Notes under the pieces: generated by a model | Told to the model about the DNA's origin: nothing | The model's database searches: none | Seen by the model: only the letters and a program-made list of their open reading frames with translations | Shown: one piece after another, positions 14,998 through 24,136 of the stretch | Position numbering within the stretch: the first letter of the stretch is position 1 | Layout of the letters: each line of letters starts with the position of its first letter | Origin: Desertibaculum subflavum | Lineage (GTDB): Bacteria > Pseudomonadota > Alphaproteobacteria > Ferrovibrionales > Ferrovibrionaceae | NCBI GenBank assembly: GCA_003576705.1 | Contig: QOZS01000013.1 | Location: 1-64,000 of the forward strand | Length of the DNA stretch: 64,000 bases | Direction of reading: 5' to 3' | Position numbers and translations under genes: made by a program

Positions 14998-16308
14998 ATG
15001 CTCTCCTTCCTGCCCCGACTGCTCCTTGCGACGGTCCTTGCCCTGGCCTCCGGGCCGGCCTGGTCGGCCTATCGAATCAAGGACATCGCCGATTTCGAGG
15101 GGGTCCGCGACAACCTCCTGGTCGGCTATGGCCTGGTGGTCGGCCTGAACGGGTCGGGCGATTCGCTGCGCAACTCGCCGTTCACCAAGCAGAGCCTGGA
15201 GGCGATGCTGGAGCGGATGGGCGTCAATATCCGCGACAACAACGCCAAGACCGACAACATCGCCGCCGTGATGGTGACCGCCGCCCTGCCCGGCTTCTCC
15301 CGCCAGGGCACGCGGATCGACGTGACGGTCGGCGCCATCGGCGATGCCAAGAGCCTGCAGGGCGGCACCCTGTTGGTCACCCCTCTGATGGGCGCCGACG
15401 GCGAAGTCTATGCCGTTGCCCAGGGATCGATCGCGATCGGCGGCTTCAAGGCACAAGGCGCGGCGACTTCGATCGTCCGCGGCGTGCCGACCTCCGGCAA
15501 GATCGCCAACGGGGCGATCGTCGAGCGCGAGGTCGGCTTCGAGCTGGCCAGCATGCCGTCGGTCCGCATCGCGCTGCGCAATCCCGACGTCACCACCGCC
15601 CGCCGGGTCGCCTGGGCGATCAACCGGCATCTCGGCCTGGGCGCAGCGCGCCTCAGCGATCCCGCCACCGTCACTGTGGTGGTGCCGGAGAAGTACAAGG
15701 ACAATGTCGTCGAGCTGATCGCCGATATCGAGCAGCTGCAGGTCGAGCCCGACCAGACCGCCCGCGTGGTCATCGACGAGAACAACGGCATCATCGTGAT
15801 CGGCAACGAGGTCCGCATCTCGACCGTCGCCGTGGCGCAGGGCAACCTCACCGTGAAGATCACCGAGACGCCGCAGGTGTCGCAGCCCGGCCCCTTCGCG
15901 CCCGGCCCCGGCGTGGTGCCCGGCATTCCCGGCGCCCAGGGCACCGGCGCCTCGACCGGCAACGTGCCGGTACCGCGCCTCGACGCCCAGGGCCGTCCGG
16001 TGCTGGACGCCGGCGGCAATCCGGTCTTCGACCTGGTGCCGCAGGCGATCCCCGGCACCGGCACGCCCAACATCCAGCCGACCCCCGGCCAGATCGGCGG
16101 CGGCGCACAGACCGTGGTGGTACCGCGCACCGACGTCCAGGTCGACGACCAATCCGACCGCCGCCTCGGCGTGCTGAAGTCGGGCGTGACGCTCGGCGAG
16201 CTGGTCAACGGCCTGAACAGCCTCGGCATCGGCCCGCGCGACATGATCTCCATCCTGCAGGCGGTCAAGGCGGCGGGCGCGCTGCAGGCCGACATCGTGA
16301 CGCGCTGA
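14998..16308 (+). CDS. flgI: Flagellar P-ring protein FlgI with a central Pro/Gly-rich insertion
   Basis: A 436-residue periplasmic P-ring protein. ATG 14998 gives a clean signal peptide (MLSFLPRLLLATVLALASG, cleavage after AWSA) followed by the conserved YRIKDIADFEGVRDN start. Conserved parts continue (VGYGLVVGLNGSGD, MVTAALPGFSRQGTRIDVT). Most FlgI proteins have about 365 residues; the excess lies at about residues 298-368, between VSQPGPF and AQTVVVPRTDV, which are adjacent in E. coli FlgI. The insertion is rich in Pro, Gly and Gln, with short repeats. FlgI rings surround the rod in the peptidoglycan layer. Confidence 0.95.
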   Translation: MLSFLPRLLLATVLALASGPAWSAYRIKDIADFEGVRDNLLVGYGLVVGLNGSGDSLRNSPFTKQSLEAMLERMGVNIRDNNAKTDNIAAVMVTAALPGFSRQGTRIDVTVGAIGDAKSLQGGTLLVTPLMGADGEVYAVAQGSIAIGGFKAQGAATSIVRGVPTSGKIANGAIVEREVGFELASMPSVRIALRNPDVTTARRVAWAINRHLGLGAARLSDPATVTVVVPEKYKDNVVELIADIEQLQVEPDQTARVVIDENNGIIVIGNEVRISTVAVAQGNLTVKITETPQVSQPGPFAPGPGVVPGIPGAQGTGASTGNVPVPRLDAQGRPVLDAGGNPVFDLVPQAIPGTGTPNIQPTPGQIGGGAQTVVVPRTDVQVDDQSDRRLGVLKSGVTLGELVNGLNSLGIGPRDMISILQAVKAAGALQADIVTR

Positions 16309-16309
16309 C

Positions 16310-16624
16310 ATGACCGACGCCGTCTCCTCCCGCCCCGACGCGCTGCTCGGCCTCGGCCCGCAGGCGCCTTCGCCGAAGCAGGGCGCCGAAGCGCGCGCCC
16401 GCGAGGCCGCGCAGCAATTCGAGACCATGTTCATCACCCAGATGCTGGAGCAAATGTCGACCGGCCTGAAGGCGGACCCGAATTTCGGCGGCGGCCCGGC
16501 CGAGGGCATCCACCGCTCCATGCTGAACGAGGAATACGCCAAGCAGATCGCCAGGCGCGGCGGCATCGGCGTCGCCGACGCGATCTATCGCGAGATGCTG
16601 CGCATGCAGGAGGTCAAGCCGTGA
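16310..16624 (+). CDS. flgJ: Rod-binding protein, FlgJ N-terminal type (no muramidase domain)
   Basis: A 104-residue protein corresponding to the rod-capping N-terminal domain of FlgJ: AREAAQQFETMFITQMLEQM, the GGGPAEGIHRSMLNEEYAKQIA segment and the final IGVADAIYREML. The peptidoglycan hydrolase domain fused to FlgJ in enterobacteria is absent, as usual in alphaproteobacteria, so rod passage through the wall needs a separate lytic enzyme not seen here. It begins 1 base after flgI ends and overlaps the next gene by 4. Confidence 0.9.
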   Translation: MTDAVSSRPDALLGLGPQAPSPKQGAEARAREAAQQFETMFITQMLEQMSTGLKADPNFGGGPAEGIHRSMLNEEYAKQIARRGGIGVADAIYREMLRMQEVKP

Positions 16625-17085
16625 GCGCGAACCCGGCCCCGACAGCAGCTCAGTCCATGAGCGTCGCCGACAAGTTCCTGGCCGCAGCGGCCGAGCTGGT
16701 GCCGGCGCTGGAAGCGGAGACCGAGGCGCTGCGCGCCTTCGATCTGGCGCGCCTGCCGGTCTGCCTGGTCGCGAAGGAGAAGGCTGCCAACGTCTATGCC
16801 GAGCAGGTCGCGGCCGTGCGCGCCGAAATGGCCAAGGGCACGCTGCCCCCGCAGGCTCGCGAGCGGCTGAAGGTGGTGGTCAGCCGGATCGACATGGCCG
16901 GCGCCCGCAACGCCATCGCGCTGCAGGCGGCGACGGCCGCGCATCGCAAGGTGATCGACGTGATCGCCCGCGCGGCGGAGCGGCGCTCCGGCCGCGTCGC
17001 CGCCTATAGCAACAGCGGCCGCATGGCCGAGGCGCCACGCGGCGCCCGTCCGGCGACTTCGCTGATGCAGAGCCAGGTGGCCTGA
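16621..17085 (+). CDS. flgN: FlgN-like flagellar export chaperone
   Basis: A 154-residue helical cytoplasmic protein starting with GTG at 16621, inside the end of the flgJ-type gene. It has long helices (ADKFLAAAAELVPALEAETEAL, about 15-36) and a C-terminal AAYSNSGR segment seen in FlgN-like chaperones. FlgN binds the hook-filament junction proteins FlgK and FlgL, encoded by the next two genes, which supports the assignment. Sequence similarity in this family is weak, so part of the confidence comes from position. Confidence 0.8.
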   Translation: MSANPAPTAAQSMSVADKFLAAAAELVPALEAETEALRAFDLARLPVCLVAKEKAANVYAEQVAAVRAEMAKGTLPPQARERLKVVVSRIDMAGARNAIALQAATAAHRKVIDVIARAAERRSGRVAAYSNSGRMAEAPRGARPATSLMQSQVA

Positions 17086-17088
17086 GCC

Positions 17089-18498
17089 ATGTCGCTGAAT
17101 ATCGGCATCCTCAACGCCGTCACGGGACTGCGCGCCTCGCAGACGGCGCTGGTCACCATCTCGACCAATATCGCCAACGCGAATACCGAGGGCTATTCGC
17201 GCAAGACCATCCAGTTCCAGAGCATGGAGCTCGGCGGGCTGGGCGCCGGCGTCAGCATCGCCGACGTGCGCCGCGAAAGCTCCGAGGTGCTGGTGCGCGA
17301 TTCGCTCGCCGCCGGCTCGGGCCTGGAGCAGCGCCGCACTATGGAAGCGATGCTCGGGCGCATCGAGACGCTGTTCGGCGGCGTCAACGACGACGACAGC
17401 ATCGGCGCCACCATCGGCCGGTTCCGCGATGCCATGCAGAAGCTGGCCGAACAGCCGGAGAATACCGGCCTGCAGATGGCCACCGTGCAGCGGGCAACCG
17501 AGGTCGCCACGCTGTTCAACACGCTCGCCCGGCACATTCAGGCGCAGCGGCTCGACGCCGAGCGCGGCGTCGATGCCGGCGTCCAGTCGATCAACACCGA
17601 GATCGCCAATATCGACGAGCTGAATCGGAAGATCGCCCAGCTGCGCGCCATCGGTCAGCCGATCGGCGACCTGGAGGACAAGCGCGACCTGGCGGTCAAG
17701 CGCATCTCCGAAGAGGTCAACATCCAATCCTATACCCGCGAAGACGGGTTCATGGTGATCGCCACCGGCAACGGCCGCGTGCTGGTCGATTCGAGCGGCA
17801 CTTATCCGCTGGATTTCAGTCCAGCGTCCTTCGTCGGCCCGTCGAGCCCGTTCGACACCATCGATGTCGGCGGCTTCGACATCACCGGCGAGATCCGCAC
17901 CGGCCGCATGGCCGCCTATATCGAGATGCGCGACACCGTGCTGCCGGCGCTGTACAACGAGCTGAACCAGCTCGCCCAGAGCTTGCGCACCAACGTGACG
18001 GCGACCGGGCTCGCCACCACCGACAGCGCGGTCGATCCGGGCGTCGACACCAACCTGCTCTTCGTCGCCACTTCCGCGACCGATTTCGTCGGCACCTTGC
18101 AGGTGCATCCCGACCTGCTGGCCGACCCGGCCCTGCTCGCCGGCACGCCGACCATCGACCTCGACATCAGCCGCGACCTCGCCGACGCCCTGACCAACAC
18201 GGGCTATACCTTCGCCGCGGTGGCGAACGGCCTGCCGGCGCTGACCAAGAGCTTCGAGACCTATGCCCAGTCGATCCTGGGCGACATCGCCAATCGCCGC
18301 GCCAGCGCCAAGGCCGATTTCGACTACCAGGAGACCTTTGCCCAGGCGATCAACGCCAAGCTGAGCGCCGTCGCCGAAGTGAATATCGACGAGGAGCTGG
18401 CGCAGCTCCTGGTGTTCCAGAAGTCCTATGCCGCCGCCGGCCGGGTGATCCAGACCACGAACGAGATGTTCGACACCCTGCTCAGCGTGATCACCTAG
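17089..18498 (+). CDS. flgK: Flagellar hook-associated protein 1 FlgK
   Basis: A 469-residue hook-filament junction protein. The N-terminal motif (LRASQTALVTISTNIANANTEGYSR, residues about 15-39) and C-terminal helices (QLLVFQKSYAAAGRVIQTT) form the exported coiled-coil ends; a variable middle domain lies between. GVSIADVRRES is also typical. The gene follows the FlgN-like chaperone by 3 bases and precedes flgL. Confidence 0.94.
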   Translation: MSLNIGILNAVTGLRASQTALVTISTNIANANTEGYSRKTIQFQSMELGGLGAGVSIADVRRESSEVLVRDSLAAGSGLEQRRTMEAMLGRIETLFGGVNDDDSIGATIGRFRDAMQKLAEQPENTGLQMATVQRATEVATLFNTLARHIQAQRLDAERGVDAGVQSINTEIANIDELNRKIAQLRAIGQPIGDLEDKRDLAVKRISEEVNIQSYTREDGFMVIATGNGRVLVDSSGTYPLDFSPASFVGPSSPFDTIDVGGFDITGEIRTGRMAAYIEMRDTVLPALYNELNQLAQSLRTNVTATGLATTDSAVDPGVDTNLLFVATSATDFVGTLQVHPDLLADPALLAGTPTIDLDISRDLADALTNTGYTFAAVANGLPALTKSFETYAQSILGDIANRRASAKADFDYQETFAQAINAKLSAVAEVNIDEELAQLLVFQKSYAAAGRVIQTTNEMFDTLLSVIT

Positions 18499-18515
18499 TG
18501 ACGAGGGCCTGAACC

Positions 18516-19508
18516 ATGAGCTCGCGCGTCGGATCCGCCACCCAGCAGGCCTTGCTCCTCGCCCGCATCCAGGAGGTGCAGGCCCGCCTGACCACGTCGC
18601 AGGGGCAGCTCTCCGACGGATTGAGGACCGACAAGTTCTCCGGCCTCGGCGTCAACACGACCAAGTTCCTCGATCTGACCCTGGACCTGGAGAAGACCGA
18701 CACCTATCTCGACAACATCCGCGTCGCCAAGGACCGCATCAAGCTGACCGACCAGCTGCTGGGCGGCATCAACGACGTGACGCGCGACCTCTACGGAGTC
18801 ACGCTGGCGACCCCCGCCGACTATGCCGGCCTCGCCGTCTCGGCGCGCGGCAACCTGATCTCGTTCGCCGCGCTCGCCAACGAGAAGGACGGCACCCGGT
18901 CGCTGATGGGCGGCACCAACGTTTCGGGACCGGCCGTGGTGATCTACGAGCCCGGCACCGGCCCGGTGGCCGACGGCGTAACGGTATTCGGCTCCACTGC
19001 CGCCGGCGCGACCAATACCGGCTATCGCTATCAGATCCTCGCCACCGGCACGGATACCGATACGGCGATCCAGCTCGACGAAAGCTCGCGCGTGCAGACC
19101 CAGGTCAATCTCAATCCAGCGGCGCCGGCGACGCAGAATGCCTTCACCATGGCACTCGACGCGCTGGTCAACCTGGCGGACTTCACGTCGGCGGCGAATC
19201 CGAACCCGACCGATGCCGAGATCGTAACGGCCCGCGACAGCCTGCGCGTCGCGCTCAACGGCTCCACCACCATCACCGGCATGGATGCGCTGCGCACCCA
19301 GGCCAGCGCCCGCGCGACCACGGTCGACGCGATCGAGAGCAACCACAACAACTTCAAGAAATACGTCGAGGACAGCCTGACCTCGATCCAGGGCATCGAC
19401 ACCGCCGAGATCGCGGCGCAGATCACCCTCGACCAGACCCGGCTCCAGGCCTCCTACTCGGCCCTCGCCCGCCTCAACCAGCTCACCCTGCTCGACTACC
19501 TGCGCTGA
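18516..19508 (+). CDS. flgL: Flagellar hook-associated protein 3 FlgL
   Basis: A 330-residue flagellin-like junction protein. N-terminal flagellin helices (ARIQEVQARLTTSQGQLSDGLRTDKFSGLG) and the C-terminal half (ASYSALARLNQLTLLDYLR) match FlgL. It is the last gene of the flgI operon. Its last 26 bases overlap the end of the converging racemase-like gene, so no separate terminator fits between them. Confidence 0.9.
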   Translation: MSSRVGSATQQALLLARIQEVQARLTTSQGQLSDGLRTDKFSGLGVNTTKFLDLTLDLEKTDTYLDNIRVAKDRIKLTDQLLGGINDVTRDLYGVTLATPADYAGLAVSARGNLISFAALANEKDGTRSLMGGTNVSGPAVVIYEPGTGPVADGVTVFGSTAAGATNTGYRYQILATGTDTDTAIQLDESSRVQTQVNLNPAAPATQNAFTMALDALVNLADFTSAANPNPTDAEIVTARDSLRVALNGSTTITGMDALRTQASARATTVDAIESNHNNFKKYVEDSLTSIQGIDTAEIAAQITLDQTRLQASYSALARLNQLTLLDYLR

Positions 19509-20157
19509 TCGCACGGGCAAGCCCGGCGGCGCGGTCGAAGCCGAGCGTCGTGCTGGTCAGTACCGGCACGGCGAGATCGGCGAGCCGCTCGGCCGCCGGG
19601 GCCATCGAGGCCTGGGCCAGCACCACCACTTCCGCATCGCCGAGCGCCGCGCGCACCGCGTGCTCGATCGCGGCGGCATAGCCCGCCGCGTCGCCGGCGC
19701 GGAACAGGTCGAAAGCGCCGGCGGCGAGCTGCAGCCGGCATGAGACCTCGCGGCCAGACGATGCCGCCACCTCCTCGAACAAATCGCGCGTCGGCCGGAG
19801 CGTGCTCTCGACCGTCGCCACGATCAGGATGCGCCGCGCCGCCGCGACGGCCGCCTCGGCCATGACGCGGTCGACGCGCAGCACCGGCACGCCGAGGCCC
19901 CTGCCCGCCGCCTCCGCCGCGGCGCCGATGGTCGAGCAGGTGCAGAGCACCGCATCGGCATCCTGCGCCGCCGCGCGCACCGCGGCGCCGATGCGTGCCG
20001 CGAGCGCGGGCGAGATGCCGCCTTCGGCCAGCGCATCGGCGAGCAGGCCGGCTTCCACTTTGTGCCGCGTCGCCAGGCCCGGCGCGCGCTCGCGCGCCAG
20101 CCCCTCGAAAGTCGGCACGTGGGCGTCGGCGGTGTGCAGGAAGGCGAGGCGGGCCAA
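19483..20157 (-). CDS. Aspartate/glutamate racemase-like protein
   Basis: A 224-residue protein of the Asp/Glu racemase fold. The first half carries the nucleotide-free active-site loop ADAVLCTCSTIG (about residues 66-77) with Cys; the second half has VVVLAQASMAP where active racemases carry the second catalytic Cys, so that residue is Ala. The start is uncertain: no ATG is near, TTG 20157 (LARLAFLHTADAH) is best by family pattern, and CTG 20163 is possible. Either way it starts at the stop of the PPOX flavoprotein gene, so the pair is an operon. True racemase activity is doubtful. Confidence 0.72.
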   Translation of the reverse strand: MARLAFLHTADAHVPTFEGLARERAPGLATRHKVEAGLLADALAEGGISPALAARIGAAVRAAAQDADAVLCTCSTIGAAAEAAGRGLGVPVLRVDRVMAEAAVAAARRILIVATVESTLRPTRDLFEEVAASSGREVSCRLQLAAGAFDLFRAGDAAGYAAAIEHAVRAALGDAEVVVLAQASMAPAAERLADLAVPVLTSTTLGFDRAAGLARAISAGSRAG

Positions 20158-20159
20158 GG

Positions 20160-20816
20160 TCAGTACATGCCGGTCTTGTAGTTCTCCTCCAGCCGCTGCT
20201 CGGCCGCCGGCACGTCGAAGCCGCCGCCGACCTGGTCGGAGATCATGCGCGCCAAGGTCGGCAGCGCGCTGCGCGGCTGCTTGTAGTCGTCCAGCCACAG
20301 CTTGGAACGGCGCAGCGCCTTGGCGCAGTGGAGCATGGTCTCCTCCACCTCGACCACCAGCGCGGATTTCGGTGTCTTGCCCTGCACCACCATGCGGCCG
20401 AGCAGCGCCGGATCGGTCGAGACCCGGGCCTTGCCGTTGATGCGCAAGGTCTCGTCGATGCCCGGGATCATGAAGAACAGGCCGACCGCCGGGTTCTCCA
20501 GGATGTTGGAGAAGGAATCCATCCGGTTGTTGCCGGGCCGGTCGGGGATGGCGATGGTCTTGCGGTCGAGGACCAGGACGAAGCCCGGCGCGTCGCCGCG
20601 CGGGCTGACATCGCCGGCGCCGTCCTTGCGCGAGGTGCCGAGGCAGAGGAAGGGCGACAGCGCGATGAAGGCGGCGCAGTGCTTGTCCACATGGTCGATG
20701 CACTTGCGCTCCGCCAGCGGCGACGGCTTGCCGTACAGCGAGCGCAGGCTCGCCTCGCCATCGATCCCTGTACTGGCGATCTCGGTCGCGACTGAGGGTT
20801 CGTCCATACGGTCCAT
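20160..20816 (-). CDS. PPOX-class FMN-dependent flavoprotein (pyridoxamine 5'-phosphate oxidase family)
   Basis: A 218-residue split-barrel flavoprotein, similar to the MSMEG_1061-type subfamily: LCLGTSRKDGAGDVSPRGDAPGF (about 57-79), IAIPDRPGNNRMDSFSNILENPAVGLFFMIPG and the LRINGKA strand. Such proteins bind FMN or F420 and reduce or oxidise small substrates; the substrate here is unknown. It is the first gene of a two-gene leftward operon with the racemase-like protein. The start ATG 20816 is the first of two close in-frame Met codons (residues 1 and 4). Confidence 0.88.
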   Translation of the reverse strand: MDRMDEPSVATEIASTGIDGEASLRSLYGKPSPLAERKCIDHVDKHCAAFIALSPFLCLGTSRKDGAGDVSPRGDAPGFVLVLDRKTIAIPDRPGNNRMDSFSNILENPAVGLFFMIPGIDETLRINGKARVSTDPALLGRMVVQGKTPKSALVVEVEETMLHCAKALRRSKLWLDDYKQPRSALPTLARMISDQVGGGFDVPAAEQRLEENYKTGMY

Positions 20817-20891
20817 TACCCCTACTCCAGAACTGGTTGCGTCGACCCGGAAGCCATTTCAGCATTCCCCGCGGCCGGGTACAAATCGGGA

Positions 20892-23342
20892 ATGTCTCTG
20901 CTTGCGCCCAAGCTGCCGGAATCGCCGCTGCCGGACTCGCCGCTGCCCGAGCCCTTCGCCGGCTGGTTCGCCGGGCGCGGCTGGCATCCGCATGCGCATC
21001 AGGTCGAGCTGCTGGCCGCCGCCGAGGCCGGTCACTCCGCCCTGCTGGTGGCGCCGACCGGCGGCGGCAAGACGCTCGCCGGATTCCTGCCCTCCCTGGT
21101 CGACCTGACCCGCAGCCCCCGCGCCGACAAGCGCAGCCTGCACACGCTCTACATCTCGCCGCTCAAAGCGCTGACCGTCGACGTGCACCGGAACCTGGAA
21201 GTGCCGGTCGGCGACATGCGGCTGCCCATCGAGATCGAGACACGCACCGGCGACACGCCGGAGAACCGCCGCGTGCGGCAAAGGGTGCGGCCGCCCGACA
21301 TCCTGCTGACCACGCCGGAGCAGATCGCGCTCCTCACCGCGCATCGCGACGCGCCGATCCTGTTCGGCCAGCTCCGCTACATCATCGTCGACGAGGTGCA
21401 TGCACTGGCCGGTGGCAAGCGCGGCGACCTGCTGGCACTCGGCCTCGCCCGCATCGCCGGCCTCGCCCAGCAGCCAAGGCGCATCGGCCTGTCGGCGACC
21501 GTCGCCGACCCCGAAACGCTCGGCCGCTGGCTCGCGCCGCTCGCCCCGCCGAGGCTGGTGCGCGGCGCACCGGGACCCAAGCCCGCCGTGCGCATCCTCG
21601 CCTCCAAGCAATACATCCCCTGGGCCGGGCACACGGCGCGCTATGCCTACCCGGAGATCCTGCAGGCGGTGCGCGAGGCGAAAACGGCGCTGATCTTCGT
21701 CAACACGCGAAGCCAGGCCGAGCTTATCTTTCAGGAGCTCTGGCGCATCAACGACGACAACCTGCCGATCGCGCTGCATCACGGCTCGCTCGAGGTCGGC
21801 CAGCGCCGCAAGGTCGAGGCGGCGATGGCGCGCGGCGACCTACGCGCCGTGGTCTGCACCTCGACGCTCGATCTCGGCATCGACTGGGGTGCCGTCGACC
21901 TGGTCATCCAGATCGGCGCGCCGAAGGGGGTGAGCCGCCTGCTGCAGCGGATCGGGCGGTCAAACCACCGCTTCGATGCGCCGTCGCGCGCGCTGCTGGT
22001 GCCGTCCAACCGGTTCGAGGTGCTGGAATGCCGCGCCGCCATCGCGGCCATCGCCGAGAACGACCTGGACGGCGACCGCGCCCGGCCCGGCGCCCGCGAC
22101 GTGCTGGCGCAGCACATCCTGGGCGTCGCCTGCGCCAGTGGCTTCGACGCCGCCGAGCTGCACGCCGAAGTCGCCAGCACCTTGCCCTACAGCGATCTCG
22201 ACCGCGCGGAGTTCGACCGCATCGTCGATCTGGTCGCCACCGGCGGCTATGCGCTGCGTGCCTATGACCGCTATCGCCGCATCCGCCAAGGCCCGGACGG
22301 CAAGTGGCGCGTGGTGCATCCGGACGTCGCCCGTCTCTACCGGCTGAACGTCGGCACCATCGTCGAGGAGCCGATGATCCGGGTCCGCCTCGGCAACCGC
22401 GTGCTGGGCGAAGTGGAGGAATACTTCATCGAGCAGCTGGTGCCGGGCGACACTTTCGTCTTCGCCGGCGAGGTGTTGCGCTTCGAGGGCCTGCGCGACA
22501 TGGCGGCCTTCGTCACCCGCGCGCCCGGCGCCGACGCCAAGGTGCCGGCCTATGCCGGCGGCAAGTTCCCGCTCTCCACCCTGCTCGCCGCCCGGGTGCG
22601 CCGGCAGATCGCCGACGCCGCCAGGCGCAAGACCAGCCGCGACCAGGTCGACGAATGGCTGCAGATCCAGGCCTGGCGCTCGGTGCTGCCGGAGCCGGAC
22701 CAGCTGCTGGTGGAGACCTTCCCGCGCGGCAACAGGTGGTATCTCGTCGCCTATCCTTTCGAGGGCCGGCTCGCGCACCAGACGCTCGGCATGCTGCTGA
22801 CCCGGCGGATGGAGCGCATGCGGTTCCGCCCGACCGGCTTCGTCGCCAGCGAATACGCGCTGGCCGTCTGGGGCCTGCACCGGGCGGAGCGGATCGATGC
22901 GCTGTTCGCCGAGGACATGCTGGGCGACGACCTGGAAGGCTGGCTCGCCGAATCGAGCCTCTTGAAGCGCACCTTCCGCCACTGCGCCATCATCGCCGGC
23001 CTGATCGAGCGCCGGCATCCGGGCCTCGAGAAGAGCGGACGGCAGGTGACGTTCTCGTCCGACCTGATCTATGACGTGCTGCGCAAGCACGAGCCGGATC
23101 ACGTGCTTCTGAAGGCAACCTGGGCCGATGCGGCACATGGCCTGTTGGACGTGCGCCGCGTCGCCGACATGCTGGTGCGGGTGCAGGGCCGGATCGTGCA
23201 CCGCGCGCTCGACCGCATCTCGCCGCTTGCCGTGCCGGTGATGCTGGAGATCGGCAAGGAGCCGGTCTGGGGCGAGGCGCAGGACGCGATGCTGGCCGAG
23301 GCGGCCGACGTGCTGATCGAGGAAGCGACGAGGTTGGTGTAG
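20892..23342 (+). CDS. Ligase-associated DEAD/DEAH helicase (Lhr-like)
   Basis: An 816-residue superfamily 2 helicase. Walker A APTGGGKT is at residues 54-61, Walker B DEVH at 167-170, and the GLSATV motif III follows. Helicase domain 2 has LHHGSLEVGQR and QRIGRSNHR. The C-terminal half has the winged-helix and Lhr-core regions. Length (about 810-830) and the adjacent pdeM identify it as the helicase of the ligase-associated DNA damage response set, not full-length Lhr. It probably remodels DNA for repair. Confidence 0.93.
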   Translation: MSLLAPKLPESPLPDSPLPEPFAGWFAGRGWHPHAHQVELLAAAEAGHSALLVAPTGGGKTLAGFLPSLVDLTRSPRADKRSLHTLYISPLKALTVDVHRNLEVPVGDMRLPIEIETRTGDTPENRRVRQRVRPPDILLTTPEQIALLTAHRDAPILFGQLRYIIVDEVHALAGGKRGDLLALGLARIAGLAQQPRRIGLSATVADPETLGRWLAPLAPPRLVRGAPGPKPAVRILASKQYIPWAGHTARYAYPEILQAVREAKTALIFVNTRSQAELIFQELWRINDDNLPIALHHGSLEVGQRRKVEAAMARGDLRAVVCTSTLDLGIDWGAVDLVIQIGAPKGVSRLLQRIGRSNHRFDAPSRALLVPSNRFEVLECRAAIAAIAENDLDGDRARPGARDVLAQHILGVACASGFDAAELHAEVASTLPYSDLDRAEFDRIVDLVATGGYALRAYDRYRRIRQGPDGKWRVVHPDVARLYRLNVGTIVEEPMIRVRLGNRVLGEVEEYFIEQLVPGDTFVFAGEVLRFEGLRDMAAFVTRAPGADAKVPAYAGGKFPLSTLLAARVRRQIADAARRKTSRDQVDEWLQIQAWRSVLPEPDQLLVETFPRGNRWYLVAYPFEGRLAHQTLGMLLTRRMERMRFRPTGFVASEYALAVWGLHRAERIDALFAEDMLGDDLEGWLAESSLLKRTFRHCAIIAGLIERRHPGLEKSGRQVTFSSDLIYDVLRKHEPDHVLLKATWADAAHGLLDVRRVADMLVRVQGRIVHRALDRISPLAVPVMLEIGKEPVWGEAQDAMLAEAADVLIEEATRLV

Positions 23343-23345
23343 CGC

Positions 23346-24029
23346 ATGATGGTCAATGGGGCGCGGCTGGTGCCGGATCCGTCTGGGGCGTTGTGGTGGC
23401 CGGGCGAGAAGACGCTCGTGGTGGCGGATCTGCATTTCGAGAAGGGCTCCTCCTTCGCGACGCGCGGGCGCAACTTCCTGCCGCCCTACGACACCCGCGC
23501 GACGGTGGAGGCGCTCGCCCGCCTGGTGCGGCACTACACGCCGAAGCGGCTGATCGCGCTCGGCGACAGCTTCCACGACGACGGCGCCGCCGGCCGCCTC
23601 CACATAGACGACGTCGCGCGGCTGAAGCGCGTGGCCGAGCAGACCGAACTCGTCTGGATCGCCGGCAACCACGATCCCGTCCCGCCGGACGGCCTCGGCG
23701 GCCGCGTCGAGGAAGAAGTCGTGATCGGCCCGCTCCGCTTCCGCCACATCCCCGAGGGGCGCGAGGCCGGCGAGGTGGCGGGCCACCTGCATCCCAAGGC
23801 AACCGTGGTGGTGCGCGGCCACGGGCTGACCCGGCGCTGCTTCGTGACCGACGGCGTGAAGCTGGTGCTGCCCGCCTTCGGCGCCTATGCCGGCGGCCTG
23901 GATGTGCGCGACCCGGCCTTCCTGCCGCTGTTCCGCCGCCGCTTCACCGCCTGGATGCTGGGCGATGCCCGCGTCTTCCCGGTGCCCGCCGCCCGGCTCG
24001 GCGCCGCAGAGAGCGAGGCGACGGCCTGA
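23346..24029 (+). CDS. pdeM: Ligase-associated DNA damage response endonuclease PdeM
   Basis: A 227-residue calcineurin-type metallophosphoesterase. Metal-binding motifs are ADLHFEKG (Asp28, His30), LGDSFHDD, AGNHDP, GHLHPK and RGHGLTRRCF. The order and the YDTRATVEALARL helix are typical of PdeM. It begins 3 bases after the helicase gene. In many alphaproteobacteria the set also includes a beta-CASP exonuclease and an ATP-dependent DNA ligase; neither is adjacent here. Confidence 0.92.
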   Translation: MMVNGARLVPDPSGALWWPGEKTLVVADLHFEKGSSFATRGRNFLPPYDTRATVEALARLVRHYTPKRLIALGDSFHDDGAAGRLHIDDVARLKRVAEQTELVWIAGNHDPVPPDGLGGRVEEEVVIGPLRFRHIPEGREAGEVAGHLHPKATVVVRGHGLTRRCFVTDGVKLVLPAFGAYAGGLDVRDPAFLPLFRRRFTAWMLGDARVFPVPAARLGAAESEATA

Positions 24030-24136
24030 CGCGAGATGAAATCAGATCGCGCTGCGAGGTGATGCAAACTGGAGCGCCGGGAGCCCCCACTCTCGGCGGG
24101 CTACTTGATTCACACATCTCTCAGCCATCGCGGTGA

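Noticed and set aside
14371..16308. 645-codon version of flgI starting at 14371
   Set aside because: The additional N-terminus is antisense to fliX and crosses a sigma-54 promoter region. The signal peptide starts at 14998.
21960..23822. 620-codon frame antisense to the Lhr-like helicase and PdeM
   Set aside because: His/Arg/Gly-rich composition with no domain; the other strand encodes conserved enzymes.
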